DNA of 56,894 bases from Myxococcales bacterium (lineage in GTDB: Bacteria; Myxococcota_A; Polyangia; Polyangiales; Polyangiaceae): NCBI GenBank assembly GCA_013297655.1, contig JAAFHV010000024.1, positions 1 through 56,894 on the forward strand. Direction: 5' to 3'. The notes beneath the pieces were generated by a model. The model was not told the DNA's origin. It made no database searches and worked only from the letters and a program-made list of their open reading frames with translations. Both the position numbers and the translations under genes were made by a program. Of the stretch, positions 41,229 to 50,687 are shown one piece after another. Position 1 is the first letter of the stretch, and every line of letters starts with the position of its first letter.

Positions 41229-41409
41229 CGACCATGGGCAGATAGCGACGAAGCTCGTTCATAAGAAAACCTCAGTTCCGAAGAGAGGTATCGAGCGTGT
41301 CACACGGCCTCACGAATCGCGAGCAACATTCGCGGGTTCGAATCGGCGAAACGTCGGAAGCCGGCCCCTATCCGCGACTTCCACGTCCACCGCAGGCTTC
41401 GCGCGCCGC
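41229..41409. repeat. 180-bp direct repeat, copy B, with a truncated lipoprotein start
   Basis: Second copy of 37358-37537. On the - strand the ATG of the lipoprotein survives and reads MNELRRYLPMVVAGASY before a stop, so only the first ten codons of the parent gene were copied here. The 250-base stretch between the membrane-protein gene and the next lipoprotein holds nothing else. Confidence 0.85.
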
Positions 41410-41463
41410 TCGCACGTCCACTCGCCCCTCGACGGAACGGAGCACTACCCCCCATCCTCCCGA

Positions 41464-43434
41464 TCACCACCGAGCTTCGCGGTCGTGGCACTCGGACCAC
41501 GGCATCACGCGGTCGCCCTGAACACAAAGGAGCTGTGCCTCGGCCTCGGCGCGGTCGCCGAGGAACGCCACCCGACCATTCGGGAAAATCTTCACGGCGC
41601 TGCGGGAAGTCAGCACGACCCGCGTCGTGTCGTTCGTCACCAGGTCTACGATGTCGAGCGCGGACGGCGTTCGCTCGGTAACGACCGAAGTACCGCTCGC
41701 GCCGAGGATCGCCCCGGGCATCTTCTTCCAAGCAGGTGTACTCGAGCCAAAGCCGGCCGCGGGCACGAACATGGCACGGTGAACCATCTCGGGGAGTGGC
41801 CCCCGCGTTTCCAGCACCCAACCGTCTTTGGTCGCGTAGGCAAGCGCGGGTGAGGGCCCGAGGGCGAGCGTGAGGGTTCGCGGCGGTGCTCCGGGAACGA
41901 GCTGGGTAAGCGTTCCACCTTGTCCCGACGACGACGCGCAGAGCATTCGGCCTTCGCCAACCGCGACCGTCGTGCAGTCTGCGTTCTCAATCGGGCTACA
42001 GGTGCCCTTCGAGAGGGAGCACCGCACCACCGGCGGGCCCATCAACGGCCTTCCCGCGACGACCACCTCGTCGCCGCTACCAACGATCTCTGCGCTCGAC
42101 ATCTCCACGTGGAGCGTGGCGACCTTCTCTTTCGTCGCCAGTTTGATGACGTCGACGGCAGACCCTGCGCGACGCGCGAGGTACGTGGGCGCACGACGCG
42201 TGTCGTCGAACGGTACGAAGAAGGGCTCGGCTCCGTCCTCACGGGGCATGACCACGAGCTGATTTCCCTGAACGGAAACGAAGCTATCGGCAGGGCCGCG
42301 GGGCCACGGAAGGTCGAACACCGACTTCCCGTCCGACGCGCGCGTGAGGTTGATGCCACGCTGAGTTAGCCACTTACCATCCGGAGAAACAGCAGCCTGG
42401 CAGAACCTCGCGCCCCGGCCCACCACGTTTCCTTTCCAATCCTCGGCTACGCACGCGGCCTCTTGCCCAACGAGAGCGCCTGTTGCGATCGAGTAAAACA
42501 GTTGGCTGTTGCCGAGCACGAGGCGAAAACCGTCTCCCGAGACATCGGCGTCGAAGTAGGTAATCGGGGCCTTCGCGTCGACGACCTTCGCGCGCTCGTG
42601 TGGTGCAACCCGAACGACGCCGAGCTTCGACCCGCAGGGGACGGCGGCGTGTCCATTCCAGTAGACGACCCTGCCCGCGCACGGCAGCGCCAGGGTGTGC
42701 TTCTCGTGGGTGACGATTTGCTCGAGCACGAGCGCCGCGCCTCGGCTCGTTACGGCATAATCGCCCACGACATCGAACGGCTCCTGCGACCGGCGGAGCT
42801 CCTTTCCGGTCGCGGCGTCGAGCACCACGGTTCCATCCTGCGAGATCGAAACGTAGCGACCGTTGTCGGTGAAGCCGCCAAAAGCAGACGAGAGCGAGTC
42901 CACCGAGAAGAGGGGTTGGAATGTCTTGGTGTCGACGACCGTGAGCGTCGACGGACTCGAAACCGACGCGATGTGCGAAACGACTACCCTCGAGCCATCG
43001 CTGTTCGGAATGGCATACATGATGATCCCCGGCACCTCGAAGGTTCGGAGGTCGGCGAGGGTGGTCGTGTCGACTTCGGCGAGCGCCGAGCGGCCGACGC
43101 GGAAGTAGCGAGTGCGGTCCGCCGAAGGCCGCATCATCCCTTCGAACGGGACGCGCCGAAGCCCGCCCCAAGGCGACGACGCGCGCGGATCGGCGACGTA
43201 TCCTTCGGTACCGGTAGTCGCAAGCAGCCGACCATCGGGCAAGAACAGGCTATCGAACGGCGCGCTCTCCGCGAGCATCGCGACGGTGGGACCGCTTGGC
43301 TTCGCGGGGCCGCTCGGCGCCGGAGCGGCCGCACGAGAAGAAGGAAGACGACCGGGGAGCTCGACCGCGACGCGAGGTGCTTGAGCACACGACGCGAGCA
43401 AGACGAGACAGAGCGAGAGAAGGTGCGAGCGCAT
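41464..43434 (-). CDS. Large lipoprotein, probable beta-propeller
   Basis: 656 residues from ATG 43434; the frame continues upstream to 44148 but that part is antisense to the next gene. The signal peptide MRSHLLSLCLVLLASC ends in a lipobox, followed by a Pro/Ala-rich linker. The rest shows recurring strands of about 40 residues of the type DGRLLATTGTEGYVAD, SVSSPSTLTVVDTKTF and NGRYVSISQDGTVVLDAATG, the look of a WD40/YVTN-type beta-propeller. Probably displayed on a membrane surface; function unknown. It diverges from the lipoprotein gene at 43624 across a 189-base promoter region. Confidence 0.78.
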   Translation of the reverse strand: MRSHLLSLCLVLLASCAQAPRVAVELPGRLPSSRAAAPAPSGPAKPSGPTVAMLAESAPFDSLFLPDGRLLATTGTEGYVADPRASSPWGGLRRVPFEGMMRPSADRTRYFRVGRSALAEVDTTTLADLRTFEVPGIIMYAIPNSDGSRVVVSHIASVSSPSTLTVVDTKTFQPLFSVDSLSSAFGGFTDNGRYVSISQDGTVVLDAATGKELRRSQEPFDVVGDYAVTSRGAALVLEQIVTHEKHTLALPCAGRVVYWNGHAAVPCGSKLGVVRVAPHERAKVVDAKAPITYFDADVSGDGFRLVLGNSQLFYSIATGALVGQEAACVAEDWKGNVVGRGARFCQAAVSPDGKWLTQRGINLTRASDGKSVFDLPWPRGPADSFVSVQGNQLVVMPREDGAEPFFVPFDDTRRAPTYLARRAGSAVDVIKLATKEKVATLHVEMSSAEIVGSGDEVVVAGRPLMGPPVVRCSLSKGTCSPIENADCTTVAVGEGRMLCASSSGQGGTLTQLVPGAPPRTLTLALGPSPALAYATKDGWVLETRGPLPEMVHRAMFVPAAGFGSSTPAWKKMPGAILGASGTSVVTERTPSALDIVDLVTNDTTRVVLTSRSAVKIFPNGRVAFLGDRAEAEAQLLCVQGDRVMPWSECHDREARW

Positions 43435-43623
43435 GGGACGTCCTCGTGCTTTCGAGGGCCAAGACAGTAGGGGAGCCTGGCCGGGTTGGTTCCTTCTGTC
43501 GGCGGCGCAACGGAAAACGTTTCCGGGGAGGCGAGCTTTTCTTCTCCGGAGGTCCACGTGCATTCGGACGCGGCAATTTCCCGTGTTCCGCTCTTCTCGC
43601 GCCGACCAGACCCGCCCCCCACG

Positions 43624-44736
43624 ATGCGCTACGGTCGCAACGTGGCGACGCGTTCCTTCTCCCCATTCCCTACCCTGGCCTCGCTCGCGCTCGCGGCCGT
43701 CGTCGTCACGGGCTGCCCCGCTCCGGCCGCACGAACACCGGAGTCGCCCAGACCGCCCAATTGCGCGCTGATGGAGACGCCGAGCCGAGCGTACGTCGTC
43801 GACTGGACCGACTCGGAGCGAGCTGCCTTCGACGCTGCCCGCCGGAAGGGCATCGTGCTCGCGCGCTACGATGGGTGCACACTGCATCTGCTCCCTGGCT
43901 GCAACGTCTCCGGGAGCGCGTATACGTTCAAGGGCTTCTCCCAGAAAGTCGAGCGCGTCACGCTTTCGCGGACCGACGACAGCCCCGCGGCCGCGGCCAC
44001 CGGGGTGGGGGCGAGCGATCTCCCGCCGGAGTCCGCGGAGAAGGTCACCATCGAAGCACGTACCCGCGGCGTGTTCGCGCCCGCCCGGTGGCACGACATT
44101 GCACCGGAGGAGCTCCGCGAGGCGAAGGAGTGCGAAGGCGCGACCCACGCCATCGCGTCGTTCACGGTCGGCGCGTTCGAGGCGTCGATGTCGACGTCGA
44201 CGCCGAGCGCCACGAGAGCGACCACGAGCGGGGGCTCACTTCCGAGCTGCGCGGTGCCGCCGCCCGATGCGCTCTTCGCGGACGAGGCGCCGAAGGGGTG
44301 CGACTCCACGATTCGGGTAGAGCTCTCGCCGTTGACGAAACCCTTCTTCGCGACCGCGTGGCCGGCGCCGATCCCCGCGGGGTATGCCGCCGAGCTCCCC
44401 CCGCGCGGAGACCGCTATTTCTGCACGGCGGCCACGCAGCACCGACAGCCCCGCTCGACTTGTGCGCCAAGGACGACCGAATGCGCGAACGTCGCGAGCG
44501 CGGTCATCGTGCCGCCGACCGCGACCGACCAGGACCTCGGCCTCTACTTCTATTGCCGCGGCTTCTCGCGCGCCTATTGCTTCTTTCCCTACGGGAACCC
44601 CAACAGCGCCGACAAGATGTGCGCGCTCACCCCGCGCGACTGCGAGCTTCTTCGCTTCGGCATACAGGACACGCTGAAAGACGCCTCGCCACCGCCCACG
44701 CCGCCCACGCCGTGCGTGCTGGAAGGAGACAAGTGA
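43624..44736 (+). CDS. Lipoprotein with several Cys, unknown function
   Basis: 370 residues from ATG 43624. A signal peptide with lipobox (SLALAAVVVTGC) is followed by a Pro-rich linker. The mature part has about 15 Cys, including blocks CTLHLLPGCNVSG, GDRYFCTAATQHRQ and YCRGFSRAYCFFPYG, so it is likely disulphide-stabilised. A central stretch (YTFKGFSQKVERVTLS) is recalled from other myxobacterial lipoproteins but no function is known. Divergent from the propeller lipoprotein. Confidence 0.72.
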   Translation: MRYGRNVATRSFSPFPTLASLALAAVVVTGCPAPAARTPESPRPPNCALMETPSRAYVVDWTDSERAAFDAARRKGIVLARYDGCTLHLLPGCNVSGSAYTFKGFSQKVERVTLSRTDDSPAAAATGVGASDLPPESAEKVTIEARTRGVFAPARWHDIAPEELREAKECEGATHAIASFTVGAFEASMSTSTPSATRATTSGGSLPSCAVPPPDALFADEAPKGCDSTIRVELSPLTKPFFATAWPAPIPAGYAAELPPRGDRYFCTAATQHRQPRSTCAPRTTECANVASAVIVPPTATDQDLGLYFYCRGFSRAYCFFPYGNPNSADKMCALTPRDCELLRFGIQDTLKDASPPPTPPTPCVLEGDK

Positions 44737-44837
44737 CAGGCAAGTATCCTCGCGAAGCTCGCGCCCGAGGCCCAGCGTTCGTCACGCACCCTGACCCACG
44801 CGACCTGGGGTTCGGTCTACGGATGTCGCATCCGCTT

Positions 44838-44948
44838 GGCCGCGGCGTCACCCTTGGCTCGTGGGATTGCCGATGGCGAGCCGTACGGCAGCTCTCCCGT
44901 GCGCCATTGGGCTCGGCGACACCACGCTAGCTTGGGGTCATGCGCCGT
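44838..44948. repeat. 110-bp promoter-like repeat, copy A
   Basis: Nearly identical to 53017-53128 over about 110 bases, including the 10-bp palindrome GCCGTACGGC, the stretch GACACCA(C/T)GCTAGCTT and a final GGGTCATGCGCCG with an ATG. At copy B that ATG starts a real gene; here the ATG at 44940 opens only a short frame antisense to the large gene. Probably a duplicated upstream region. Confidence 0.8.
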
Positions 44949-44965
44949 TGGCATATCGCCACTCC

Positions 44966-47900
44966 TCACCTCGCCCCTCTCCGCACACGAAGCCCTCGCT
45001 TCATCTTCGCCATTCGCGTCCGACACCGCGTCTTATCCTCCCCCCAAAGCCCCGCCCGCAACGCACGGGCATAAAGCCCTAACGCTTGGTGCTCGCGGGA
45101 GAGGGCTCGCATGGCTTCTGCGGCGGCGAGCAATCGTGAGCCTTGGTACTCGTCGGCGAGCGTGCGTACACCCTTGGGTCGCGTCTCTCGGAGGAGCGCG
45201 AGCGTGCCCGAGGGGAAGAGCTCGCCGAGCTTGCGCAGCACACGATCCGGTAAGCCACGTTCGCCCGTGCTCGCGCGACGCGCGGCCGCGAGCACCCATC
45301 CCTCGTCCACCAGATCGTGACGACCGGCCGCGTGAAGAAGCTCCGCCAAGCGCAGCACCACGTGCTCCGGGAGCCGATCGAGCCCACGCGTGCGGGCGAG
45401 CGTGACGAAGCCCACGCCGAGCTCGGGGCGCGCGTCGAGCTCGGGCAAATCCAGCAACGTGGGCAAGGTGAGCTCGTTCATCGCGAGCGGCGCGAGGTGG
45501 ACCTCGAGCAGCGCCTCGAGCCCCTCGATCGGCACCTCCGCGAGCCCTTTGCGCAGCGCCGAGCCCTCGAGCAAATAAGGCAGGCGTCCGCCCAGATCCA
45601 CCGGGCCGTCGTCGTACCAGTCGCTCGCCACGAGGAGCGGCACGCTCCCGCGCGCCACCACCACCACGCCCATGCGCGAGGCGAGCTCTGTCGCGAAGCG
45701 GGCCACCATCGCGCCGAAGTCGAACGTCCCGTGCCGATACGCGTGAAACGTCACGAGGGCCCCCTCGGCGGTGAGACCGAGCAAACATCGGCCGCTCACC
45801 CGACCCTCTCCGTCGCGCGCATAGAGCACACGTTTGTTGATATCGACCAGGTTGGAGAAGACCGAAAAGTAGTTGAACGCTCCGGGCGAAAGGCACGTAC
45901 CGAAGTGCCGTCCCATCTCCAGAATTTCCAAGGGGTCGGCCTCGAGCTCGAGGGTGAGCTCGCTTCCAGCGCCATGAGCGGGGAGGCGCTCTTTGCGCGC
46001 GCCGATGCCGTCGAGCCACGGGCCCATGCGAGCGCCCCGCTTCTCCAGCGAAGCGACGAAGCTCGCGTTCTTCGGGTGGTCGCGGAAGTCCCAAGGGCCC
46101 TCGCCAAAACGACGCGCGAGCACGGTCCTCGCGAGCGCGCGGGTCTTCGCCTCGAGCTTGAACACGGCGAGCAGACACTCGCGCGTAGACTCCTTGCGAA
46201 GTCGCGGATCGTTCGTGGGCACGGCGAGCATCTCGACCACACGCGCGTCGACACGCTGGTCGAGCGCGGAGACCCAGCGCTCCAGCCTTTGCCGCTTGGC
46301 CGCGAGCTCGAGCTTCTCCGAGAGACGCGCGAGCTTCTCCGGGGAGTGGCGCTCCGGGGGCGCGGTGATCCTCTGCATCAGAGTGGCCTCACGACGCGCG
46401 AGCGCGGGTGTATCTACCACGAGGCGCTTCTTTTTTAGGGCTTCGAGCTCTTGCGCGAGGTCTTCGCGGGTGCGGAACGCCGGCCCGAGCAGCTTTCCGA
46501 GCGTGCTCGCGGGCGACGAGGCGAGCTGCGCGACGCGGGCCATGGCGGCGCGGAGCTCTTCCGGGAAATCGAGGAACGCGCCGGGGCTCGCCCCCTCCAC
46601 GAGCGGCTCCGGCTCGATCGGATCGAGTCCCGCATGACCCAGCGCCTCCAAGCGCACGAGCGCGGAATTGAGCAGCGCACCGTGGCCATCGAGAAGCGCC
46701 TCGCGCACGAGCTCCACGTGGCCGCGGCCGTCGCCGAGCCAGCGTCGCAGTCGCTCCGTGTCGCGCGTGTCGAGGTCGAGCACCGAGAGCTTGCCAAGGA
46801 GCGGCCCGAAGCACTCCGGCCGACCCGAGGCCAGGGTGGCCGCGAACGACAGCACCTCGGGCGAAACATAAACCGACGCGCACCGTGCAATCTCCGCGAG
46901 CCACATCGTCGCGCACGCTTCGTCGGGAGCGAAGGCGCTGACGCGGGCCAGGGAGAGTGCCTCTTTCTTGTCGACCACGGGGCGCCCAGGCTGGGTCTTT
47001 TCGAGCAGCACGGCGAAGAAGATCTTCGCGCTGCCGGGTCGATCGAGGTGGCTCAAGAGGGAGCTCGTCAGGTGCGAATAACACGTCGGGTTCGCGTAGC
47101 TCTCCACGAACGGGGCGAGTAACGCATTCACGTTGCGGCCTCGCGCGTCGAGCGCCCTGCGGAAGGCCTCCAGAAACTCCCGCACCGTTTTGCGTCCAGT
47201 CTCGTCGTCGCAGAGGCCGAGCTGGTCCGCCACGTCGAACGCCATTCCCCCGCGCAACCAAGCGCCGTCGAGTCGCGTCGGAACGAGCACGAGCAGCCTC
47301 TCGAGCTCGCTCGCGATCTCGCGGTGCTCGCTTCGTCCGAGGGCGAGCGCCGCTTCGAGCCATCGCTTCGCGTCAGCGTCGGGAGGGGCCTTTCGGGTCA
47401 AGGTGTCGACCTTGATCACGGCCGCCGCGATCCCGCTCGTCTCCGCGCTGCCCGCATCTTTCCCTGGGGTCGAGCGCCGCACCGCGTGCACCGAGGTGCC
47501 GTGCGCCTGCGCGCGCGCCGCAAGCGCTTCGAGCTCATCGTAGAAGGGCTTCCAGGCCCGCACCGCTTCGAGCGGCTCGAGGAGCGCGAAGAGCTCGAGC
47601 ACGTGCCTTCGGCTCGTCGGTTCGTCGGCGAGCGCTTCTTCCAAGGTGTGCACGAGGGTGGGCGCCAAGATCGCGTCGCGCGAAGTGCTCACGCTAGGCA
47701 CCGGCCCCGGCTTTCGTTTCGCGAGGCGCCCGAGCGAAGCCGAGAGCGCACGCGCCGCGTTTGCACCGCCGGAGAGCGGCACCTCGTAGCTCGCGGGCTC
47801 GAGCAGGGCCTCTTCGAGGAACGCCGTGGCCTCCGGCTGCGATCGTCGCACCACCTCCAGCATGGCCCACACCCGGCACGCGTAGGTGCCTGCGCTCGGA

Positions 47901-48490
47901 AGATGTGGGTCGCGAGTGGGCTTGCCCTCTCGTTCGAGCAAGCGTGTGGCCGCGGCGTAGCGATCGGCATCCCGCGCGAGACGCGCGAGGGAGCGCTCGG
48001 CTTCACGCGGCTTCATGAGCCCGAGGAACCCGAGCGCGCGGATCGTGGGCGCGAGCACGGGCAGACGCGAGCAGAGAGCGCGGGCGGTCTTCTTCGCCTC
48101 CGCGCCGAACGCCTCGTCGACCTCGAACGGAGACGGCTGGTCGAGCCCATCCCGCAGCGCGAGCCGCGCGCGCGTGACCACGCGAGTGACCCCGGCGACG
48201 AAGGTCGGCACGTCCCCCACCACGCTCGCGAGAGCTTCGGGAAACTCCCCCGCGAGCTCGCGCACAGTGCGCCCCGCGCGAATCAGCAGCGCTTTGTCGA
48301 CCCGCGAAATAGCCCGGCTGGTGTCGCCCGGAACGAACCACACGAGCGCCTCGCCCGAGCTCGAGCCGCCGCTTTGGCCTTCGCGCGCCAAAGGAAAGCC
48401 CTCCAGCCAGCCGAGCGACGCCTTGAGGTGCATGCGCACGAGCGACAGCCCTCGTGCCTTTTTGGTCTCTTGGAGGCGATGCGGCTTCAT
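44966..48490 (-). CDS. Very large hypothetical protein
   Basis: 1174 residues from ATG 48490; upstream extension to 48589 is unlikely. No signal peptide and no clear membrane segment; the composition is Ala/Leu/Arg/Glu-rich and mostly helical, resembling HEAT/TPR-like solenoids (for example YCRVWAML-type and LARLARDADRYAAATRLLER helices). A better-ordered part lies around residues 880-1000 (LEILEMGRHFGTCLSPGAFN, VLYARDGEGRVSGRCLLGL, VVVVARGSVPLLVASDWYDD). No family recognised. Pieces of related genes lie at 50366-50516 and 53899-53962, so it belongs to a local gene family that has been breaking up. Confidence 0.7.
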   Translation of the reverse strand: MKPHRLQETKKARGLSLVRMHLKASLGWLEGFPLAREGQSGGSSSGEALVWFVPGDTSRAISRVDKALLIRAGRTVRELAGEFPEALASVVGDVPTFVAGVTRVVTRARLALRDGLDQPSPFEVDEAFGAEAKKTARALCSRLPVLAPTIRALGFLGLMKPREAERSLARLARDADRYAAATRLLEREGKPTRDPHLPSAGTYACRVWAMLEVVRRSQPEATAFLEEALLEPASYEVPLSGGANAARALSASLGRLAKRKPGPVPSVSTSRDAILAPTLVHTLEEALADEPTSRRHVLELFALLEPLEAVRAWKPFYDELEALAARAQAHGTSVHAVRRSTPGKDAGSAETSGIAAAVIKVDTLTRKAPPDADAKRWLEAALALGRSEHREIASELERLLVLVPTRLDGAWLRGGMAFDVADQLGLCDDETGRKTVREFLEAFRRALDARGRNVNALLAPFVESYANPTCYSHLTSSLLSHLDRPGSAKIFFAVLLEKTQPGRPVVDKKEALSLARVSAFAPDEACATMWLAEIARCASVYVSPEVLSFAATLASGRPECFGPLLGKLSVLDLDTRDTERLRRWLGDGRGHVELVREALLDGHGALLNSALVRLEALGHAGLDPIEPEPLVEGASPGAFLDFPEELRAAMARVAQLASSPASTLGKLLGPAFRTREDLAQELEALKKKRLVVDTPALARREATLMQRITAPPERHSPEKLARLSEKLELAAKRQRLERWVSALDQRVDARVVEMLAVPTNDPRLRKESTRECLLAVFKLEAKTRALARTVLARRFGEGPWDFRDHPKNASFVASLEKRGARMGPWLDGIGARKERLPAHGAGSELTLELEADPLEILEMGRHFGTCLSPGAFNYFSVFSNLVDINKRVLYARDGEGRVSGRCLLGLTAEGALVTFHAYRHGTFDFGAMVARFATELASRMGVVVVARGSVPLLVASDWYDDGPVDLGGRLPYLLEGSALRKGLAEVPIEGLEALLEVHLAPLAMNELTLPTLLDLPELDARPELGVGFVTLARTRGLDRLPEHVVLRLAELLHAAGRHDLVDEGWVLAAARRASTGERGLPDRVLRKLGELFPSGTLALLRETRPKGVRTLADEYQGSRLLAAAEAMRALSREHQALGLYARALRAGLWGEDKTRCRTRMAKMKRGLRVRRGAR

Positions 48491-48672
48491 GGCAGACGCG
48501 TTCCCGGCCTCGAGCTTGGTCTCGTTTGGCCCTTGTGTCGACGGATTTCCCAGTGAGCCAATGCGCCTACAAGCGCTTCGGATCGACACTTCAGGAGAGA
48601 CGCGAGCGAGCGACCAGGTCGAAGCTTCGCCGCGAGTGCTCGGGGTTCACGCGTCCCGGTGCAGAACGAGTA

Positions 48673-49086
48673 CTAAAACCGTCCGCCCGAAAAGGCGCGC
48701 ACGAGGCCACGAGGAACGGCGAGCACGGCACTCGCGGTGAGCGCCGCGAGGTCGAAATAGTCGCGCCAAAGCGTGATCTTTCCGTCGTGCACTTCGAAGG
48801 TACCGCAAACCCAAATCACGATTTCGTATTTGCCCTTCGCGAGCACGTCGGTGCGCTCGGTGAGGACGACAGGGCCGTTCGCGGCGATGTTGTGCATGCG
48901 TACCTCGAACCGGTCCATCACACGCTCGAAGCTGCGCAGCGTGCGGGCCACGGCCACCTTGCCCCTCGCCGCCGGCAACGGGACGTTTTGGTAAACCATG
49001 TCGTCGCCACAAAGTTCGAGCGCGCCCTCGAAATTGAGCTCTTCGAGTGCTTTCAAGAAGGATTGAACGGTCTCGATCGGGGTCAT
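48673..49086 (-). CDS. Limonene-1,2-epoxide hydrolase-like (SnoaL/NTF2-fold) protein
   Basis: 137 residues from ATG 49086; the frame to 49143 adds a leader that is not natural. It matches the limonene-epoxide hydrolase family through VYQNVPLPA (Tyr32, Asn34), ERTDVL (Arg78, Asp80) and KITLWRDYFD (Asp109), which provide the Tyr/Asn and Arg-Asp-Asp set of that enzyme. It may therefore hydrolyse an epoxide; the natural substrate is unknown. Cytoplasmic. It lies alone, with a remnant of an ABC exporter just upstream. Confidence 0.82.
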   Translation of the reverse strand: MTPIETVQSFLKALEELNFEGALELCGDDMVYQNVPLPAARGKVAVARTLRSFERVMDRFEVRMHNIAANGPVVLTERTDVLAKGKYEIVIWVCGTFEVHDGKITLWRDYFDLAALTASAVLAVPRGLVRAFSGGRF

Positions 49087-49104
49087 CGTGATCGAAGCTA
49101 CGCC

Positions 49105-49312
49105 ATGCAAACGCCCAGCGGGAGCCCCTCCTCGGGCGACCACGCGCGAACGGTCCGCTCCGAGCTTCCAAGAGCGCTCGAACCCCGACGAGCTGTTCCT
49201 CGACGAGCTTCTCGTAGATCCATCCGTGGCGACCGAGCGACTCGTGGTTTCCCTCTTGCGCGACGCGTCCCATGGTCGAGCACGAGGACACCATCGCCGC
49301 CCATCACACGGC
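49105..49312 (-). pseudogene. C-terminal scrap of an ABC exporter
   Basis: On the - strand one frame reads GVLVLDHG and, after a frame change, the adjacent frame continues GRVAQEGNHESLGRHGWIYE followed by KLVEEQLV, which together is the usual C-terminal end of fused ABC transporter ATP-binding/permease proteins (DRVLVLDHGRVxxxG then the YEKLxxxQ tail). Nothing of the Walker or signature motifs remains. Recognition is by recalled pattern only. Confidence 0.45.
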
Positions 49313-49344
49313 GCGCTGGCTCAGGGCCTCTCCGACGGAGCTAC

Positions 49345-50292
49345 CTACCCGCCGCGGGCCTTACGAGCCTTCTCGAGGAGCCCCGGTATCCACCCCTCGT
49401 AGCCCTCGACGTACTTTTCGGGCAGCGCTGCGAGCAAGTCGGCGCGGCCCAGCGCGGCGAGGAGCTCGAGCTCGTCCTGGATGCTCCAATTGTCCGGGGC
49501 CACCACCCTCTTGGTCGCGATCATCTCCACCAAGAGCTCGCCGCAGTCCGAAAGCTTTCGCTTCTTGATCTTCGCGTATACCGCGCGGAGCGCCGCCACC
49601 TTGGATTTGCGCTCGCCGATGGCCCACGCAGCGAGGATCTCGGTGCGGATGGCTTCGTTCTCCGCCGCCGTGGAGCGAGCGGCCTTTCGCGGCTTCGGCG
49701 CAGCGAGCCCCGCGAACGCGCGAATCGAGTCGCCGTCTTCCGCATCGAGCTCGGGAAAGCGCTTTCGGAGCTTCGCGTTCATGTCGAAGCCGACGATCTT
49801 GGTGGTCGCGCTTAGCTTGCCGACGACGTCGCCGCGATCGTCCGTGGCGAGGTAGGTTTCGGCGTTCAGGAACGGCGCGTAGGTCGAGTGATCGTTGGCG
49901 CTGCCCCAGAACAGGTTCGCGTGAATGCCGCCGAAGGCGAGGACGTCACCGGACGTGTGCAGGCGGTCCACGTGCAGCGTGCCGCCAACGAAGAGCAGGG
50001 AATATCCGAAGGGCGGCGAGTAGAGGCCGCCGGTGACATGCAGGTCGCCCAATACGAACAAGGCGGCTCCCTCGTCGAGGGCGATGCCCTTGTCGGCGAC
50101 CGCGGAGCCGCGAATCACGAGCGCGTCCTCCACCCGCGGCGAACGCACGCGGGTCGACGTGCGGGTGGCCGGCGGAAACTTCGCGCGCAGTGCCGGGTAG
50201 TCGACGCCCTTCTCGTTCAACGCAACGAAGAGCGGCTCCACGAGCAAATAGAGGCCATCGACGTCACCGGGGAGCTTCGCAGGCGTCGCCAT
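49345..50292 (-). CDS. Polymer-forming (bactofilin-like) beta-helix-like protein
   Basis: 315 residues from ATG 50292. Residues about 50-150 consist of short repeated strands (DALVIRGSAVADKGIALDEG, ALFVLGDLHVTGGL, LLFVGGTLHVDRLHTSGDV), as in polymer-forming or bactofilin-like right-handed beta-helices. The C-terminal part is helical and basic. No signal peptide, so probably cytoplasmic. The frame to 50427 overlaps the decayed fragment upstream and was not used. Function unknown. Confidence 0.6.
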   Translation of the reverse strand: MATPAKLPGDVDGLYLLVEPLFVALNEKGVDYPALRAKFPPATRTSTRVRSPRVEDALVIRGSAVADKGIALDEGAALFVLGDLHVTGGLYSPPFGYSLLFVGGTLHVDRLHTSGDVLAFGGIHANLFWGSANDHSTYAPFLNAETYLATDDRGDVVGKLSATTKIVGFDMNAKLRKRFPELDAEDGDSIRAFAGLAAPKPRKAARSTAAENEAIRTEILAAWAIGERKSKVAALRAVYAKIKKRKLSDCGELLVEMIATKRVVAPDNWSIQDELELLAALGRADLLAALPEKYVEGYEGWIPGLLEKARKARGG

Positions 50293-50365
50293 CGCGGCGA
50301 CAGTATCACCGCGCGGCAGGCCGCCCGTAGGGCAAATCGTCGAGGCCGAGCGCACCCGCCCGCAC

Positions 50366-50516
50366 GAATCATCAGCGCTTTTGTCGCCCGCGAAGTGGCG
50401 CGGCTCGTATCGGCCGGAACGAACCACGCGAGCGCCTCGCCCGAGCCTTCGCCTTGGCCTTCGCGCGCTTCAGGAAAGCCCTCGAGCGAGCCGAGCGAGG
50501 CCTCGCGTTGGCCTAC
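50366..50516 (-). pseudogene. Fragment of a paralogue of the 1174-residue gene
   Basis: The - strand reads SLGSLEGFPEAREGQGEG followed by ALAWFVPADTSRATSRATKA, clearly similar to the N-terminal part of the 1174-residue protein (SLGWLEGFPLAREGQSGG and ALVWFVPGDTSRAISRVDKA). The DNA also matches 48288-48420. Only about 50 codons remain inside an otherwise gene-free 395-base stretch (50293-50687). Confidence 0.75.
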
Positions 50517-50687
50517 TCCTCGGTCCCTGACCAAGATTCCGCTCGCGTCTTCGGTAGCGCGCGTCGATCATCCTGAAACGACGCTCGCCCTGCTGCCGTC
50601 TACTGCCGACTTCGCTCAGCTTCCGACTCTAAACGAGCGACACGCGACCGCGTTCCCTCGAGTCGGCGGATGACACGTCGCTCGCGT

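Noticed and set aside
41325-41345. tRNA-like GGTTCGAATC box
   Set aside because: The other copy of the same repeat (37460-37470) does not keep it, and no acceptor, D or anticodon stem can be folded around it.
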